Source: Tumebacillus flagellatus (GTDB lineage Bacteria > Bacillota > Bacilli > Tumebacillales > Tumebacillaceae). From it: 35,520 nucleotides of DNA. The translations under genes and the position numbers were made by a program. The stretch lies in assembly GCF_000714935.1 (NCBI RefSeq), contig NZ_JMIR01000048.1, positions 1 through 35,520 on the forward strand, read 5' to 3'. Positions within the stretch are counted from its first letter, which is position 1; each line of letters opens with the position of its first letter. The notes under the pieces were generated by a model that did not search any database, was not told the DNA's origin, and saw only the letters and a program-made list of their open reading frames with translations. Shown here in pieces: positions 15,429-23,637 of this stretch.

Positions 15429-16625
15429 TTAGAAGCTCTCTTCGTAAATCTTCAACACGTCCGGCTCGCGCAGTTCGCGGGTCGCTTGGATGAACCCGGC
15501 CCCGCGTCCGCCGACGCGAACGGCGTCTGCCGCCATCGGCTTCAGCGAGTCTTGCGTGATGCCGACGTGCGAAAGTTTGAGGTAGACGTTCATCGACTTG
15601 AACCAGTCGATCATCGCTTTGATGGTTTTTTCCGCTGCCACGCGGTCGTCCGCTTCTTGGACGCCGAACACGTTGCGGCCGAGGCGCGCGATGCGGTGCG
15701 GGCGGTCTTCGGCGACGACGCGGAAGTACGCCGGTGCCAAGATCGCCAGTCCGCGGCCGTGCGAGATGTCAAACCACGCCGACAGCGTGTGCTCCATCGC
15801 GTGCACCGGGAACGCGCCGCCGCGTCCGCTGTTCGGGATTCCCATCAGCGCGAGAGTCGACGCCCACATCAGCGCGGCGCGGGCTTCGTAATTTTCCGGT
15901 TCCTTCACGGCGACCGGGCCCCACTCGACGGCGGCGCGCATCAAGCCTTCCGACACAAAGTCTTGGACGTGCGCGTCTTCTTCGCCGACGAGGTACGCTT
16001 CGTACAAGTGCGTGAACATGTCGACCGCGCCGTCCGCCGTGTATTCCGGAGAGACGGTAAACGTCAATTCCGGGTCGATGATCGCGACTTTCGGGTAGAG
16101 AGCGGGGCCGGAGACGCCGCCTTTTTCCTTGGTCGGTTCGTGTGTGAGCACGCCGCCGGCGTTCGCTTCCGATCCGGTCGCCGCCAGCGTCGGAATCGTC
16201 ATGATCGGAAGTGCTTCCATCACGGGGAGCAACTCTTTCCAACGCCCGGTCTGGTTGCCGGTGATATATTCATGGCTCGGGATCGAGGAAAGCGCCACAG
16301 CGGCGATCGCTTTGGCTGCGTCCATCGCGGAGCCGCCGCCGAGACCAATGACCAAGCCGCAATTCTGTTCGCGGGCGATGCGTCCGCCTTCGTCGACGGT
16401 GTTCGTGCGCGGATTCGGCTCGATGCGGTCAAACACGACCGCTTCCACGCCCGCGGAGGCGAGAGAATCGAGCACTTTTTGCAAAACGCCGGTTTTGCGG
16501 GTGGACGAGCGTCCCGTTACGACGAGCGCTTTGCCCGCGATGCGAGCCGCTTCCGCCCCGACTTTATGTACTTCGCCGCGCCCGAACACGATGCGGGTCG
16601 GCATGTGCAGTTGAAAGTCCAACAT
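15429..16625 (-). CDS. Iron-containing alcohol dehydrogenase (butanol dehydrogenase-like)
   Basis: The 398-residue product is a group III metal-dependent alcohol dehydrogenase. The NAD(P)-binding GLGGGSAMDAAKAIA lies at about 93-107, and a TIPTLAATGSEANAGGV segment follows. The metal ligands are the Asp and His of DGAVDMFTHLYEAY and the two histidines of HAMEHTLSAWFDISHGRGLAIL. It would interconvert aldehydes and alcohols in fermentative or redox metabolism; the natural substrate is not evident. The ATG at 16625 follows AGGAGGG by 7 bases. An upstream in-frame extension reads through the promoter and is rejected. Confidence 0.92.
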   Translation of the reverse strand: MLDFQLHMPTRIVFGRGEVHKVGAEAARIAGKALVVTGRSSTRKTGVLQKVLDSLASAGVEAVVFDRIEPNPRTNTVDEGGRIAREQNCGLVIGLGGGSAMDAAKAIAAVALSSIPSHEYITGNQTGRWKELLPVMEALPIMTIPTLAATGSEANAGGVLTHEPTKEKGGVSGPALYPKVAIIDPELTFTVSPEYTADGAVDMFTHLYEAYLVGEEDAHVQDFVSEGLMRAAVEWGPVAVKEPENYEARAALMWASTLALMGIPNSGRGGAFPVHAMEHTLSAWFDISHGRGLAILAPAYFRVVAEDRPHRIARLGRNVFGVQEADDRVAAEKTIKAMIDWFKSMNVYLKLSHVGITQDSLKPMAADAVRVGGRGAGFIQATRELREPDVLKIYEESF

Positions 16626-16673
16626 GTGATTCCCTCCTGTTGCCGTTCGTTTGTGTATGTACAAGACAGTTTC

Positions 16674-16702
16674 AGTATAGCAAACCCGCCGGAGTGATTC
16701 AA
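16674..16702 (-). promoter_or_regulatory. Sigma-A promoter of the alcohol dehydrogenase gene
   Basis: The minus strand reads TTGAAT (16697-16702), a 17-base spacer and TATACT (16674-16679), 48 bases upstream of the ATG. Confidence 0.75.
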
Positions 16703-16763
16703 AAAGTACCTGCATTCTCCCCTCTTCGCTGTCATATACAAAAACAGAAATGGAGGGACAATC

Positions 16764-17324
16764 ATGCACACCTTTTTGTACGAACACAAAGAACTGCTCG
16801 AATTGCTTCTGTTGGCCGGAACCCTCGGGATCGATGTGTTTTTTGTAGGCGCGACGTTAGGCACCGGCAAGCTGCACATCCGTACATTCAAATCGTTCCT
16901 CTTCTACGTGGGCCTGTTTCACTTTTTGTTTTCCATCGTGGGAATTCTGCTTGGCGCATACTTGCACAAGCTTATCGGTGACCTCTCTGAACTCATTGGC
17001 GGCTTGGTGATTTTCACGACAGGGGGATATCTGTGGTTCGGCGCTTGGGAGAAAAAGAAAAACCAAGGCTCCCCAACTCGACATTCTCCCAGTATGTCGA
17101 TGCTCGCATTCGGCGCCAGTTTGGAATGCCTCTCCATCGGGCTTGGCGTGGCGTTGCATCTGCACTACATCCTCGTCATCGCGCTGGTCTTCACGGTTGC
17201 GGCCGTCCTCGCCTCTTACATCGGCTTCTGGTCCGGCCGAAAGATGGGGGGCAACGCAGCTTCTGCCGAACTGATCGGAGCGGGTTGCTTAACGATTGTC
17301 GGTCTGGTGTTCTTGCTTTGGTAG
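16764..17324 (+). CDS. MntP/YtaF-like membrane transporter
   Basis: The 186-residue product has six hydrophobic segments in two homologous halves, with a polar loop in the middle (WEKKKNQGSPTRHSPS, about 95-110). The length and layout match the MntP manganese-efflux family, with the half motifs GTLGIDVFFVGA (Asp24) and AFGASLECLSIGLG. The second motif has glutamate where MntP normally has aspartate, so the ion specificity may differ; the related YtaF branch is also possible. I saw no manganese riboswitch upstream. It is transcribed divergently from the alcohol dehydrogenase. Confidence 0.78.
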   Translation: MHTFLYEHKELLELLLLAGTLGIDVFFVGATLGTGKLHIRTFKSFLFYVGLFHFLFSIVGILLGAYLHKLIGDLSELIGGLVIFTTGGYLWFGAWEKKKNQGSPTRHSPSMSMLAFGASLECLSIGLGVALHLHYILVIALVFTVAAVLASYIGFWSGRKMGGNAASAELIGAGCLTIVGLVFLLW

Positions 17325-17556
17325 AGAAAAAACTCACGTTCACTGCAGCAGCAACCAATAACCTCGCCATTCAGACGAGGGAAGGGAGAGGGATTTACTT
17401 GTAAAATAACGTGATTCCGGCTGGTTCAATCTGACAACTTGCACTTCGTTCCTTTTTTCTTCTTTTCTTGATCAGGCTGAAACTTTTCCCCGACTCCTGC
17501 GTATAACAAGGTACAACATGTCTTACGCAACATTAGAAAAAGGAGTGTACCTGAAC

Positions 17557-18402
17557 ATGAATACCTTGAAGACCTGGTTTCTGATGGCGTTGCTCACAGT
17601 GCTGATGGTCCTGATGGGTTCCTTGATCGGCGGACGCGGCGGCGCGTTGCTGTTCTTCGTGATTGCGATGGGGATGAACTTGATTTCCTACTGGTTCTCC
17701 GCTTCCATCGCCATCCGCATGACGCGGTCCCAAGAGCTTTCCGAGCACGAAGCTCCGCAACTGTTCCACCTGATGCGCCGTTTGACGCAGAACGCCGGCC
17801 TGCCGATGCCCAAGCTCTACCTCACCCCGTCGCCGCAACCGAACGCGTTTGCCACGGGCCGCAACCCGGCAAACTCCGCCGTTGCCGTCACGGAAGGGAT
17901 CTTGCAGCTGCTCACGCCGGAGGAACTGGAGGGCGTGCTCGCCCACGAACTGGCGCACATCAAAAACCGCGACGTTCTCATCTCCACCATCGCCGCGATC
18001 TTCGCAGGCGCAATCACGTGGATTTCCGATATTCTGCAATGGGGCATGATCTTCGGCGGCGCCCGCGATGACGAAGACAATCCGCTCGGCATCGTCGGCA
18101 CGGTCGTCATGATGATCGTCGGCCCGATCGCCGCGCTGCTGATCCAGATGTCGATCTCCCGTTCCCGCGAGTACAAAGCGGACGCGACGGGCGCGCGCAT
18201 CTGCGGCAGCCCGCACGGGCTCGCCAACGCCTTGGTCAAGCTCGAACAGGCGGCACACCACGTCCCGCCGATCGGCATGAAGCCGTCGACCTCGCACCTG
18301 ATGATCGTCTTCCCGTTCAAGGGAGCGGGTCTCGCCAGCCTCTTCTCCACACACCCGCCGATCCAAGAGCGCGTTCGTCGCCTGCGCGAGATGCGCGTGT
18401 AA
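17557..18402 (+). CDS. htpX: Protease HtpX homolog (membrane zinc metalloprotease)
   Basis: The 281-residue product has two N-terminal transmembrane segments (about 7-25 and 28-50), the zinc motif HELAH (130-134) with catalytic Glu131, two further hydrophobic segments (about 140-160 and 180-205), and SREYKAD supplying the third zinc ligand. HtpX degrades misfolded or damaged membrane proteins at the cytoplasmic side. The ATG at 17557 has AAGGAG 11 bases upstream and is preferred over the in-frame ATG at 17518. A TATAAC -10-like element lies near 17502, but no good -35 box is seen. Confidence 0.95.
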   Translation: MNTLKTWFLMALLTVLMVLMGSLIGGRGGALLFFVIAMGMNLISYWFSASIAIRMTRSQELSEHEAPQLFHLMRRLTQNAGLPMPKLYLTPSPQPNAFATGRNPANSAVAVTEGILQLLTPEELEGVLAHELAHIKNRDVLISTIAAIFAGAITWISDILQWGMIFGGARDDEDNPLGIVGTVVMMIVGPIAALLIQMSISRSREYKADATGARICGSPHGLANALVKLEQAAHHVPPIGMKPSTSHLMIVFPFKGAGLASLFSTHPPIQERVRRLREMRV

Positions 18403-18430
18403 ACGAAACGAATCAAACGCATACAATCCA

Positions 18431-18470
18431 AAAAGAGACACGTTCCTCATCCCAGAGGCGTGTCTCTTTT
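18431..18470 (+). terminator. Intrinsic terminator of htpX
   Basis: AAAAGAGACACG (18431-18442) pairs with CGTGTCTCTTTT (18459-18470). Confidence 0.82.
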
Positions 18471-18623
18471 GTCATACAGGCGGTTCATTTCAGTTGTACA
18501 CAAAAACCAACGAAAAAAACACCACTGCTCCACGATATACGTTGGTTCCAACTTCTCCCCGATGCACTCCGGGTTTACTCCGAACCAAGCGGGCACACTA
18601 TCGACAAAAAGAGGAGGGATGTC

Positions 18624-19250
18624 ATGAAGTTCGCGCAGCTCTCACGGCTCCTGCTGTCCGCCCTGCTCCTCGCGACGGTCGCGTTGACCGGTTGCGGCAA
18701 AAACGACAACGTCAACGAGGGAGCCAGAATCCAAGAAGCGCAAAACGGGAGAACCACCTCCCCTCTGCAGCAAACCGACTTGCAAACGTTTGAAGTGGAG
18801 CTGTTCCGCACGCTCTCCGTGCCGACCGACTCGCAAAAAGACTTCCGCATCCTCGACACCCAAGACACGCCGCTTGGCACTTATGTGCTCTATTCCATCC
18901 CGAACCACGACGGCCTCGCGTTCGCCGGACGCCGTGCCGACGGCTCCGTGCAACTCTACCAAGCACACTGGCCGATGACGGTCACCGACCCGGCGCAAGA
19001 CCTCGTCGTCTGCCGCGCCATCCCGCCGAACAGCGGCATCAACAACGGCTACGGCGTGCTGGCGGGGCGCGTCTACAACCCTTTTATTGAAACGATCGAA
19101 GTCAACTACCGCGACGGAAAAAGGGAACGCCTCGACGTCTCGCACAGCCGCGGCTTCCTCCTCGTCCGCCCCGGATTTGATTCGCGCTTCGTACAAGTGC
19201 GCGGCTTCGGTTTCAACGGCAACCCCTATTGGAATCTCGATGCCCGCTAA
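18624..19250 (+). CDS. Putative lipoprotein
   Basis: The 208-residue product starts with a lipoprotein signal peptide ending in lipobox LTGC, so Cys24 would be lipidated and the protein anchored outside the membrane. The mature part begins with a polar linker and then an apparently compact beta-rich domain (DFRILDTQDTPLGTYVLYSIP, DGLAFAGRRADGSVQLY, and VNYRDGKRERLDV). I do not recognise a family. The start is well set by AGGAGGG 6-7 bases upstream. It is probably monocistronic. Upstream (about 18506-18547) an inverted ACCAACG/CGTTGGT pair could form a hairpin of unknown use. Confidence 0.82.
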   Translation: MKFAQLSRLLLSALLLATVALTGCGKNDNVNEGARIQEAQNGRTTSPLQQTDLQTFEVELFRTLSVPTDSQKDFRILDTQDTPLGTYVLYSIPNHDGLAFAGRRADGSVQLYQAHWPMTVTDPAQDLVVCRAIPPNSGINNGYGVLAGRVYNPFIETIEVNYRDGKRERLDVSHSRGFLLVRPGFDSRFVQVRGFGFNGNPYWNLDAR

Positions 19251-19254
19251 GCAA

Positions 19255-19292
19255 AAAAGAGCACGCTCCGTAGGCATTAACGGGCGTGCTCT
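19255..19292 (-). terminator. Intrinsic terminator after the 91-residue PCP_red-like gene
   Basis: AGAGCACGC (19259-19267) pairs with GCGTGCTCT (19284-19292). The A-tract at 19253-19258 becomes a T-tract on the minus strand. It may also end the lipoprotein transcript, though the plus side has few T residues. Confidence 0.8.
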
Positions 19293-19306
19293 CTACGTCT
19301 GTTTGC

Positions 19307-19582
19307 TTATGCTTCAACAGTGAACAGGTCCTCGTACTTCCCGAGGTCGTATCCCTTGTCGGTGAGAAATTTCTTCATCCGATCTCGGTCGGCTTCCTTC
19401 TTGGCACCGGCGATGATGTAACCGCGAATGACGTCTTCGTCGTCGGCGACGGTGTGGCCGGCTTTCTCAGCTTCGGCGAAAATTTGTTTCTCGATCATCT
19501 TCTTCGCCATCGGGCGCACCATAAACGGAATGGGGCTCAACAGCTCATCGAGAAGTTGTTTCGAAGTTTGCGTATATTCCAC
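19307..19582 (-). CDS. PCP_red-like small protein, paralog 1
   Basis: The 91-residue protein resembles the small C-terminal domain of light-independent protochlorophyllide reductase subunit B (PCP_red type), with PFMVRPMAKKMIEKQIFAEAEKAG (about 19-42) and EDVIRGYI. There is no other photosynthesis gene in the window, so it is a stand-alone domain with unknown function. It starts at GTG with AGGAGG 9 bases upstream. It is a paralog of the next gene upstream (88 residues), from which it is separated by a terminator. The family assignment is tentative. Confidence 0.75.
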   Translation of the reverse strand: MEYTQTSKQLLDELLSPIPFMVRPMAKKMIEKQIFAEAEKAGHTVADDEDVIRGYIIAGAKKEADRDRMKKFLTDKGYDLGKYEDLFTVEA

Positions 19583-19640
19583 GTTGTCTTTCCTCCTGAG
19601 GGCTTGGGTTCCTTCCTAGTGTACCCAATCTCGCCAAGAA

Positions 19641-19677
19641 AAAAAAGAGCGCAATCCGCTAAGATTGCGCTCTTTTT
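19641..19677 (-). terminator. Intrinsic terminator between the two PCP_red-like genes
   Basis: AAAAAGAGCGCAATC (19642-19656) pairs perfectly with GATTGCGCTCTTTTT (19663-19677) around a 6-base loop. Confidence 0.9.
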
Positions 19678-19698
19678 GACATCCGTGTGAAGATTCAC

Positions 19699-19965
19699 TT
19701 ACGCGAACAGTTCGTCGTACTTCGAAACGTCGTCGATTTTGCCGACGAGCGAGTTCTTGATCTTCTCCGCATCGTTGCCGCGCGAGAGGCCGACGATGAT
19801 GTAGCCGCGCACGACATCGTCGATGTTCGCTTCCGCATGGCCCGCTTTCTTCGCTTCTTCGGCGATTTTGCCTTCGATCATCTTTTTGGCCATCGCCCGC
19901 ATCAAGAACGGGAACGGTGCCATCAATTCATCCAACAGGGACTTTGCGTTCGCTTCAAATTTCAT
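19699..19965 (-). CDS. PCP_red-like small protein, paralog 2
   Basis: The 88-residue protein shares with its downstream neighbour a SLLDEL opening, PFPFLMRAMAKKMIEGKIAEEAKKAG, DDVVRGYI and a C-terminal KYDELF. It therefore comes from tandem duplication with marked divergence. The ATG follows GGAGGAG. It lies 11 bases after the 105-residue gene and likely belongs to the DUF169 operon, while the other copy is separated by a terminator. Function unknown; PCP_red-like relationship is tentative. Confidence 0.78.
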   Translation of the reverse strand: MKFEANAKSLLDELMAPFPFLMRAMAKKMIEGKIAEEAKKAGHAEANIDDVVRGYIIVGLSRGNDAEKIKNSLVGKIDDVSKYDELFA

Positions 19966-19976
19966 AGGTACTCCTC

Positions 19977-20294
19977 CTACTCCGTTTTCGGTGGCAGGAG
20001 CTCCTCGACGAGAATCTGAAACACTCCGCCTCGGCTGACTTTGCCGGAACGGGTCACCATCTTGCGCTCGGTCAACACGCCGACGGCCGTGACGGTCTGC
20101 CCCTCGGCCACCCCTTCCGGCACAGTCAGCCCGAGGTGGAGATAGAGGTCTTGCACGTGGCTGCCTTCCAGCACTTGCAAGGGCTCTTTCGGACAGAATT
20201 TCGCGAGGTAGATCTCCCGTTTTTCCTCAAAGCTGTTATACGGAAATGGGTCGGTGAGCAGGAGTCCTTCGACTTGCACCTTCGTCTGGTTCAT
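19977..20294 (-). CDS. Hypothetical protein, OB-fold-like
   Basis: The 105-residue product is not recognised. Its alternating strand pattern (VQVEGLLLTDPFPYN, AEGQTVTAVGVLTERKMV, RGGVFQILVEEL) suggests a small OB-like beta barrel; this is only a guess. The start is the ATG at 20294 because GAGGG lies 8 bases upstream. A nearer ATG at 20300 overlaps the DUF169 stop (TGATG) but has almost no spacing to that site. The gene follows DUF169 with a 5-base gap and precedes a PCP_red-like gene. Confidence 0.75.
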   Translation of the reverse strand: MNQTKVQVEGLLLTDPFPYNSFEEKREIYLAKFCPKEPLQVLEGSHVQDLYLHLGLTVPEGVAEGQTVTAVGVLTERKMVTRSGKVSRGGVFQILVEELLPPKTE

Positions 20295-20299
20295 ACACA

Positions 20300-21088
20300 T
20301 CACCCTCTCGGTGCGGGATGTTGAAACAGCTCCATCAGTTTCTCGTACGTGGCCGGGAATTCCGCTTCGTAGCGCAGGAAGTGCGGGATCGGATAGCGGA
20401 TGCCGCCCTTGTGCGTGCCAAGCAAGCCCTCGGAGAGCTCCGCCATGCGCGCATACGGCATCGTGAACGCCATCTCGTGATCTTGCGTCTGTCCAAACAG
20501 ACGGTCCCCGTAGCACGGCAAGATCACTTGCGGCTCGCCGGTCTGCTCGGTTTTGATCACGATGTCGGCACAGTCGGCGCGTGCCGAAAACGTCGAAGCG
20601 ATCGAGCCGCCGCGCTTGTACTGCGCGGCTGCCACCAAGCGCATCACCTGCGCCGAGTTCCCGTAGACGAGCACCGTGTCCGGTTCAAACGGAAGCCGTC
20701 CAAGAGGCCCTACGACGATCGTGCCGCTCTCCTCCTGGGAGAACTTCGGCACGTCCGCTTCGGTCAACTTCGCTGCTTCCGGCGACTCGACGTACATGCC
20801 GCAGGCAAGCGTCCCTTCTTCGTAATACGGCAACACCGGCTGGAAGCCGAACGCCGTCAACGCGATCGGGCAGGACAAGTCCTCCGCGCCCATCGCAAGC
20901 GTCCAGCCGTATCGCCGCGCCATCGTGATGCCTTGGCAGATCGTAATCCGGTTCTTCAAATCGCGCATCGGCCGCTTCGCTTTGGCCGGCACTTCCGCCT
21001 CGTTGCGGAACACTTTAACGCCGAGCGGGAAACTGTCGGTGCGGACAAAGTGGTCCAGCTCTTCCGCAAATTTTTTCAGCAGGTCCAT
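20300..21088 (-). CDS. DUF169 (COG2043) family protein
   Basis: The 262-residue product matches the DUF169 family: FPLGVKVFRNEAEVP (20-34), ICQGITMARRYGWTLAMGAEDLSCPIALTAFG (50-81) and a later GRLPFEPDTVLVYG. Five cysteines (51, 73, 96, 173, 192) could bind a metal or iron-sulfur cluster, but the family has no established function. It is the first gene of a short operon with the 105- and 88-residue proteins. The upstream region ends in an A/T-rich stretch where a promoter is likely, though I do not see a strong one. Confidence 0.85.
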   Translation of the reverse strand: MDLLKKFAEELDHFVRTDSFPLGVKVFRNEAEVPAKAKRPMRDLKNRITICQGITMARRYGWTLAMGAEDLSCPIALTAFGFQPVLPYYEEGTLACGMYVESPEAAKLTEADVPKFSQEESGTIVVGPLGRLPFEPDTVLVYGNSAQVMRLVAAAQYKRGGSIASTFSARADCADIVIKTEQTGEPQVILPCYGDRLFGQTQDHEMAFTMPYARMAELSEGLLGTHKGGIRYPIPHFLRYEAEFPATYEKLMELFQHPAPRG

Positions 21089-21171
21089 GATGAGCAGGGT
21101 CCCCTTCCGAAAATTCTAAGTTGTATAAGAGTTAAGTTCGATTTTTGTAGATCGTTTTCCTGTTTAATCGC

Positions 21172-21213
21172 AAAAAAAAAAATGGCACGCAGGCGAAAGT
21201 TGCCTGCGTGCCA
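21172..21213 (-). terminator. Intrinsic terminator of the Gln/Asn-rich repeat protein gene
   Basis: A perfect 12-bp stem TGGCACGCAGGC/GCCTGCGTGCCA (21183-21213, 7-base loop) is followed on the minus strand by an 11-base T-tract. Confidence 0.93.
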
Positions 21214-21238
21214 CTTACGTATGAGGTCCACCGTTCGA

Positions 21239-22495
21239 TTAGAACTGGCGGCCCATGCCGTTCATCTGGCTGGTCATTTGGTTCATCACCGATTGGTTGA
21301 CGGTGTCGTACGGGTTGCGGCCGGTGTACATCGATTGCGGGTACACGTCGGTGCGGCCTTCCGCATCGCGCATCCCTGCATCCGCGCTCATCACTTGGCC
21401 GAACACGCCGGAGCTCATCATTGCGCCGCCCATGCCGAACCCGGACATGGATTGGCCGCCGCCGTACCCTTGGCGGGATTGGTTGTATTGCGGTTGCGCC
21501 ATCGTGCCGCTCATCATGGACGCTTGGTGGATGCGCTCCGCATACGCGCTGTCCGGTTGCGATTGGCCGTTGTACAGCGAGTTTTGATGGATGCGGTCGA
21601 TCTGCTGTTGGGAAACGCCTTGCTGCAGACCTTGGTTCATCGAACCGAAGCCTTGCGTGCTCATGCCCATGCCAAAGCCGGTCGATTGACCGCCAAACCC
21701 GCCTTGGTTGTAGGAGTTGAGTTGCGGTTGCGCCATCGTGCCGTTTTGCATGGTCGCTTGATGGATGCGCTCTGCGTACGCGCCGTCCGGTTGCGATTGG
21801 CCGTTGTACAGCGAGTTTTGGTGGATGCGGTCGAGTTGCTGTTGGGAAACGCTTTGAGAGAATCCTTGGTTGTAACCTTGGTTGTACGCTTGGTTGGAGT
21901 ACGCTTGGTTGAACCCTTGATTGGAAGATCCTTGGTTGAAAGAGCCGGCGCCGCCGCCGTAGTTGTTCACAGACGGGTTTGCCATCGTGCCGTTTTGCAT
22001 CGATGCCGCGTGGATGCGCTCTACGCCTGCGAAATCCGGTTGGGAGGCACCGTTGTACAGCGACGCTTGGTGGATGCGTTCAAGTTGTTGCTGGGAAACA
22101 CCCTGTTGCAGACCTTGGCTCATCGAGCCGTAGCCTTGGTTGCTCATGCCCATCCCCATGCCAAAGCCGGTCGATTGACCGCCGAACCCGCCTTGGCGGT
22201 TGAGCTGCGGTTGCGCCATCGTACCGTTTTGCATGGTCGCTTGATGGATGCGCTCTGCGTACGCGCCGTCCGGTTGCGATTGGCCGTTGTACAGCGAGTT
22301 TTGGTGGATGCGGTCAAGTTGCTGTTGGGAAACGCCTTGCGAGAAACCTTGGTTGAACCCTTGGTTGTTGAACCCTTGGTTGAATGCTTGGGTGTTCATC
22401 CCAAATCCAACGGAGAGCGGGTTCTGCGCGTTGCCGCTGATGGTGTTTTGCTGGATGCGGGCCAGTTGACCCTGCATTTGTTGTTGGTTCATCAT
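21239..22495 (-). CDS. Gln/Asn/Gly/Met-rich tandem-repeat protein
   Basis: The 418-residue product is low in complexity and very rich in Gln, Asn, Gly, Ser and Met, with no cysteine, signal peptide or membrane segment. Four long repeats each hold a pair of RIHQxSLxxG-type motifs 20 residues apart (at 62/82, 140/160, 223/243 and 301/321). A degenerate single copy lies at residue 13. The spacers are Gly/Phe/Asn-rich (GFNQGF, GFGGQSTGFGMGM). The C-terminal 70 residues are not repeated. The ATG at 22495 is chosen because GGAGG (22507-22511) would fall inside the longer TTG-started frame. The composition suggests a spore-coat or other structural, self-assembling protein. I do not recognise a family. 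Confidence 0.85.
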   Translation of the reverse strand: MMNQQQMQGQLARIQQNTISGNAQNPLSVGFGMNTQAFNQGFNNQGFNQGFSQGVSQQQLDRIHQNSLYNGQSQPDGAYAERIHQATMQNGTMAQPQLNRQGGFGGQSTGFGMGMGMSNQGYGSMSQGLQQGVSQQQLERIHQASLYNGASQPDFAGVERIHAASMQNGTMANPSVNNYGGGAGSFNQGSSNQGFNQAYSNQAYNQGYNQGFSQSVSQQQLDRIHQNSLYNGQSQPDGAYAERIHQATMQNGTMAQPQLNSYNQGGFGGQSTGFGMGMSTQGFGSMNQGLQQGVSQQQIDRIHQNSLYNGQSQPDSAYAERIHQASMMSGTMAQPQYNQSRQGYGGGQSMSGFGMGGAMMSSGVFGQVMSADAGMRDAEGRTDVYPQSMYTGRNPYDTVNQSVMNQMTSQMNGMGRQF

Positions 22496-22584
22496 TTCCG
22501 GTGGTCCCTCCAATATGTAGCATTTGATGTTTCTACACGTTCACAGTATTGGATTGGGCTTTTGCGCCTATGCATGAAAACACA

Positions 22585-22616
22585 AAAAAACCTCCGCCGA
22601 CGGCAGAAGGTTTTTT
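22585..22616 (-). terminator. Intrinsic terminator of the pit operon
   Basis: AAAAAACCT (22585-22593) pairs with AGGTTTTTT (22608-22616), with a short GCC/GGC inner helix. It lies about 17 bases after the pit stop on the minus strand. Confidence 0.82.
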
Positions 22617-22632
22617 GACGAAGCCTTTTTTC

Positions 22633-23637
22633 TTAATAGAAGAAGATGCCGAGCACCCAGTACACGATCGCCGCCAGCACTGCGGTGAGCGGCAGCGTGA
22701 TGATCCAGGTCGTGACGATGCGGCCTGCCACGTCCCATTTGACTTTGTTAAAGCCTTTCGCCGCCCCGACGCCCATGATCGCGGACGAGATGACGTGCGT
22801 GGTGGAAACCGGCAGTTTCAAGTACGTCGCGACGCCGATGACGATCGAAGACGTCACGTCGGCAGCGAACCCGTTGACCGGCTGCATCTTCATGATCCCG
22901 CGCCCGACGGTGCGGATGATGCGCATCCCGCCGGAAGCGGTGCCGAGCGCCATCGCCGCCGCCGCCGCAAACTTCACCCAGAGAGGAATGTCCATCGTGG
23001 CTTGGAATCCGCCGGCGACCAGCGCAAACGTGATGATCCCCATCGCTTTTTGCGCGTCGTTGGTGCCGTGCAAGTACGCTTGAAACGCCGCGGACAGCAC
23101 TTGAAACGTCCGGAAGTTGCGGGTCATCTTCGCCGGGGCGATGTTTTTGAACAGCCAGAGGAAGATCAGCATGATGATAAACCCGAGCACCAGCGCAATG
23201 ATCGGCGAGAGCACCAACGATTCGAGAATCGAGACGAACCCGCTGTAGTTGATCTGCGAAAACCCGGCGGCCGCGATGACCGCGCCGGTCAGCGAACCGA
23301 TCAGGGCGTGGGACGAAGAGGACGGGATCCCGTACCACCACGTGATCAAGTTCCAGATGATCGCCGACACCATCGCCGCCACGACGATCCACATCCCGTT
23401 GGTGAGCGTGGACGGATCGGCGATGCCCTTGCCGATCGTCTTCGCCACGCCGGTGAACGACAGAGCGCCGAGCAAGTTCATCGTCGCGGCGAGCAAGATC
23501 GCCACTTTCGGGCTCATCGCTTTGGTCGAAATCGAAGTCGCGATGGCGTTTGCCGTGTCATGGAAGCCGTTGATGTAGTCAAACAACAGCGCCAAGATGA
23601 CGACGGCGATGATCAGGTACAAACCGGTGTCATGCAT
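22633..23637 (-). CDS. pit: Low-affinity inorganic phosphate transporter (Pit/PiT family)
   Basis: The 334-residue product has about ten hydrophobic segments and two PiT signatures: DYINGFHDTANAIATSIST (20-38) with the GANA-like element, and AYLHGTNDAQKAMGI in the second half (AFQAYLHGTNDAQ). PiT proteins import phosphate, usually as a metal-phosphate complex with protons. Start ATG 23637 overlaps the DUF47 gene by 8 bases, so the two are translated together, as in many bacteria. Confidence 0.94.
   Translation of the reverse strand: MHDTGLYLIIAVVILALLFDYINGFHDTANAIATSISTKAMSPKVAILLAATMNLLGALSFTGVAKTIGKGIADPSTLTNGMWIVVAAMVSAIIWNLITWWYGIPSSSSHALIGSLTGAVIAAAGFSQINYSGFVSILESLVLSPIIALVLGFIIMLIFLWLFKNIAPAKMTRNFRTFQVLSAAFQAYLHGTNDAQKAMGIITFALVAGGFQATMDIPLWVKFAAAAAMALGTASGGMRIIRTVGRGIMKMQPVNGFAADVTSSIVIGVATYLKLPVSTTHVISSAIMGVGAAKGFNKVKWDVAGRIVTTWIITLPLTAVLAAIVYWVLGIFFY

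Noticed and set aside
17325-17556. Possible small gene or riboswitch between the MntP-like gene and htpX.
   Set aside because: Only a weak CCTCG/CGAGG hairpin near 17362-17380 and a T-rich stretch are seen. There is no supported start with ribosome binding site before htpX, and no riboswitch consensus that I recognise.
21500-22350. Regularly recurring identical DNA segments that could suggest a CRISPR array.
   Set aside because: The repeats are long, in frame, and encode the RIHQxSLxxG protein units. Spacers are also coding and no cas gene is near.
20318-22618. A 766-codon frame on the plus strand across the DUF169 and repeat-protein genes.
   Set aside because: It is the antisense shadow of recognised genes; its apparent repeats only mirror those of the Gln/Asn-rich protein.
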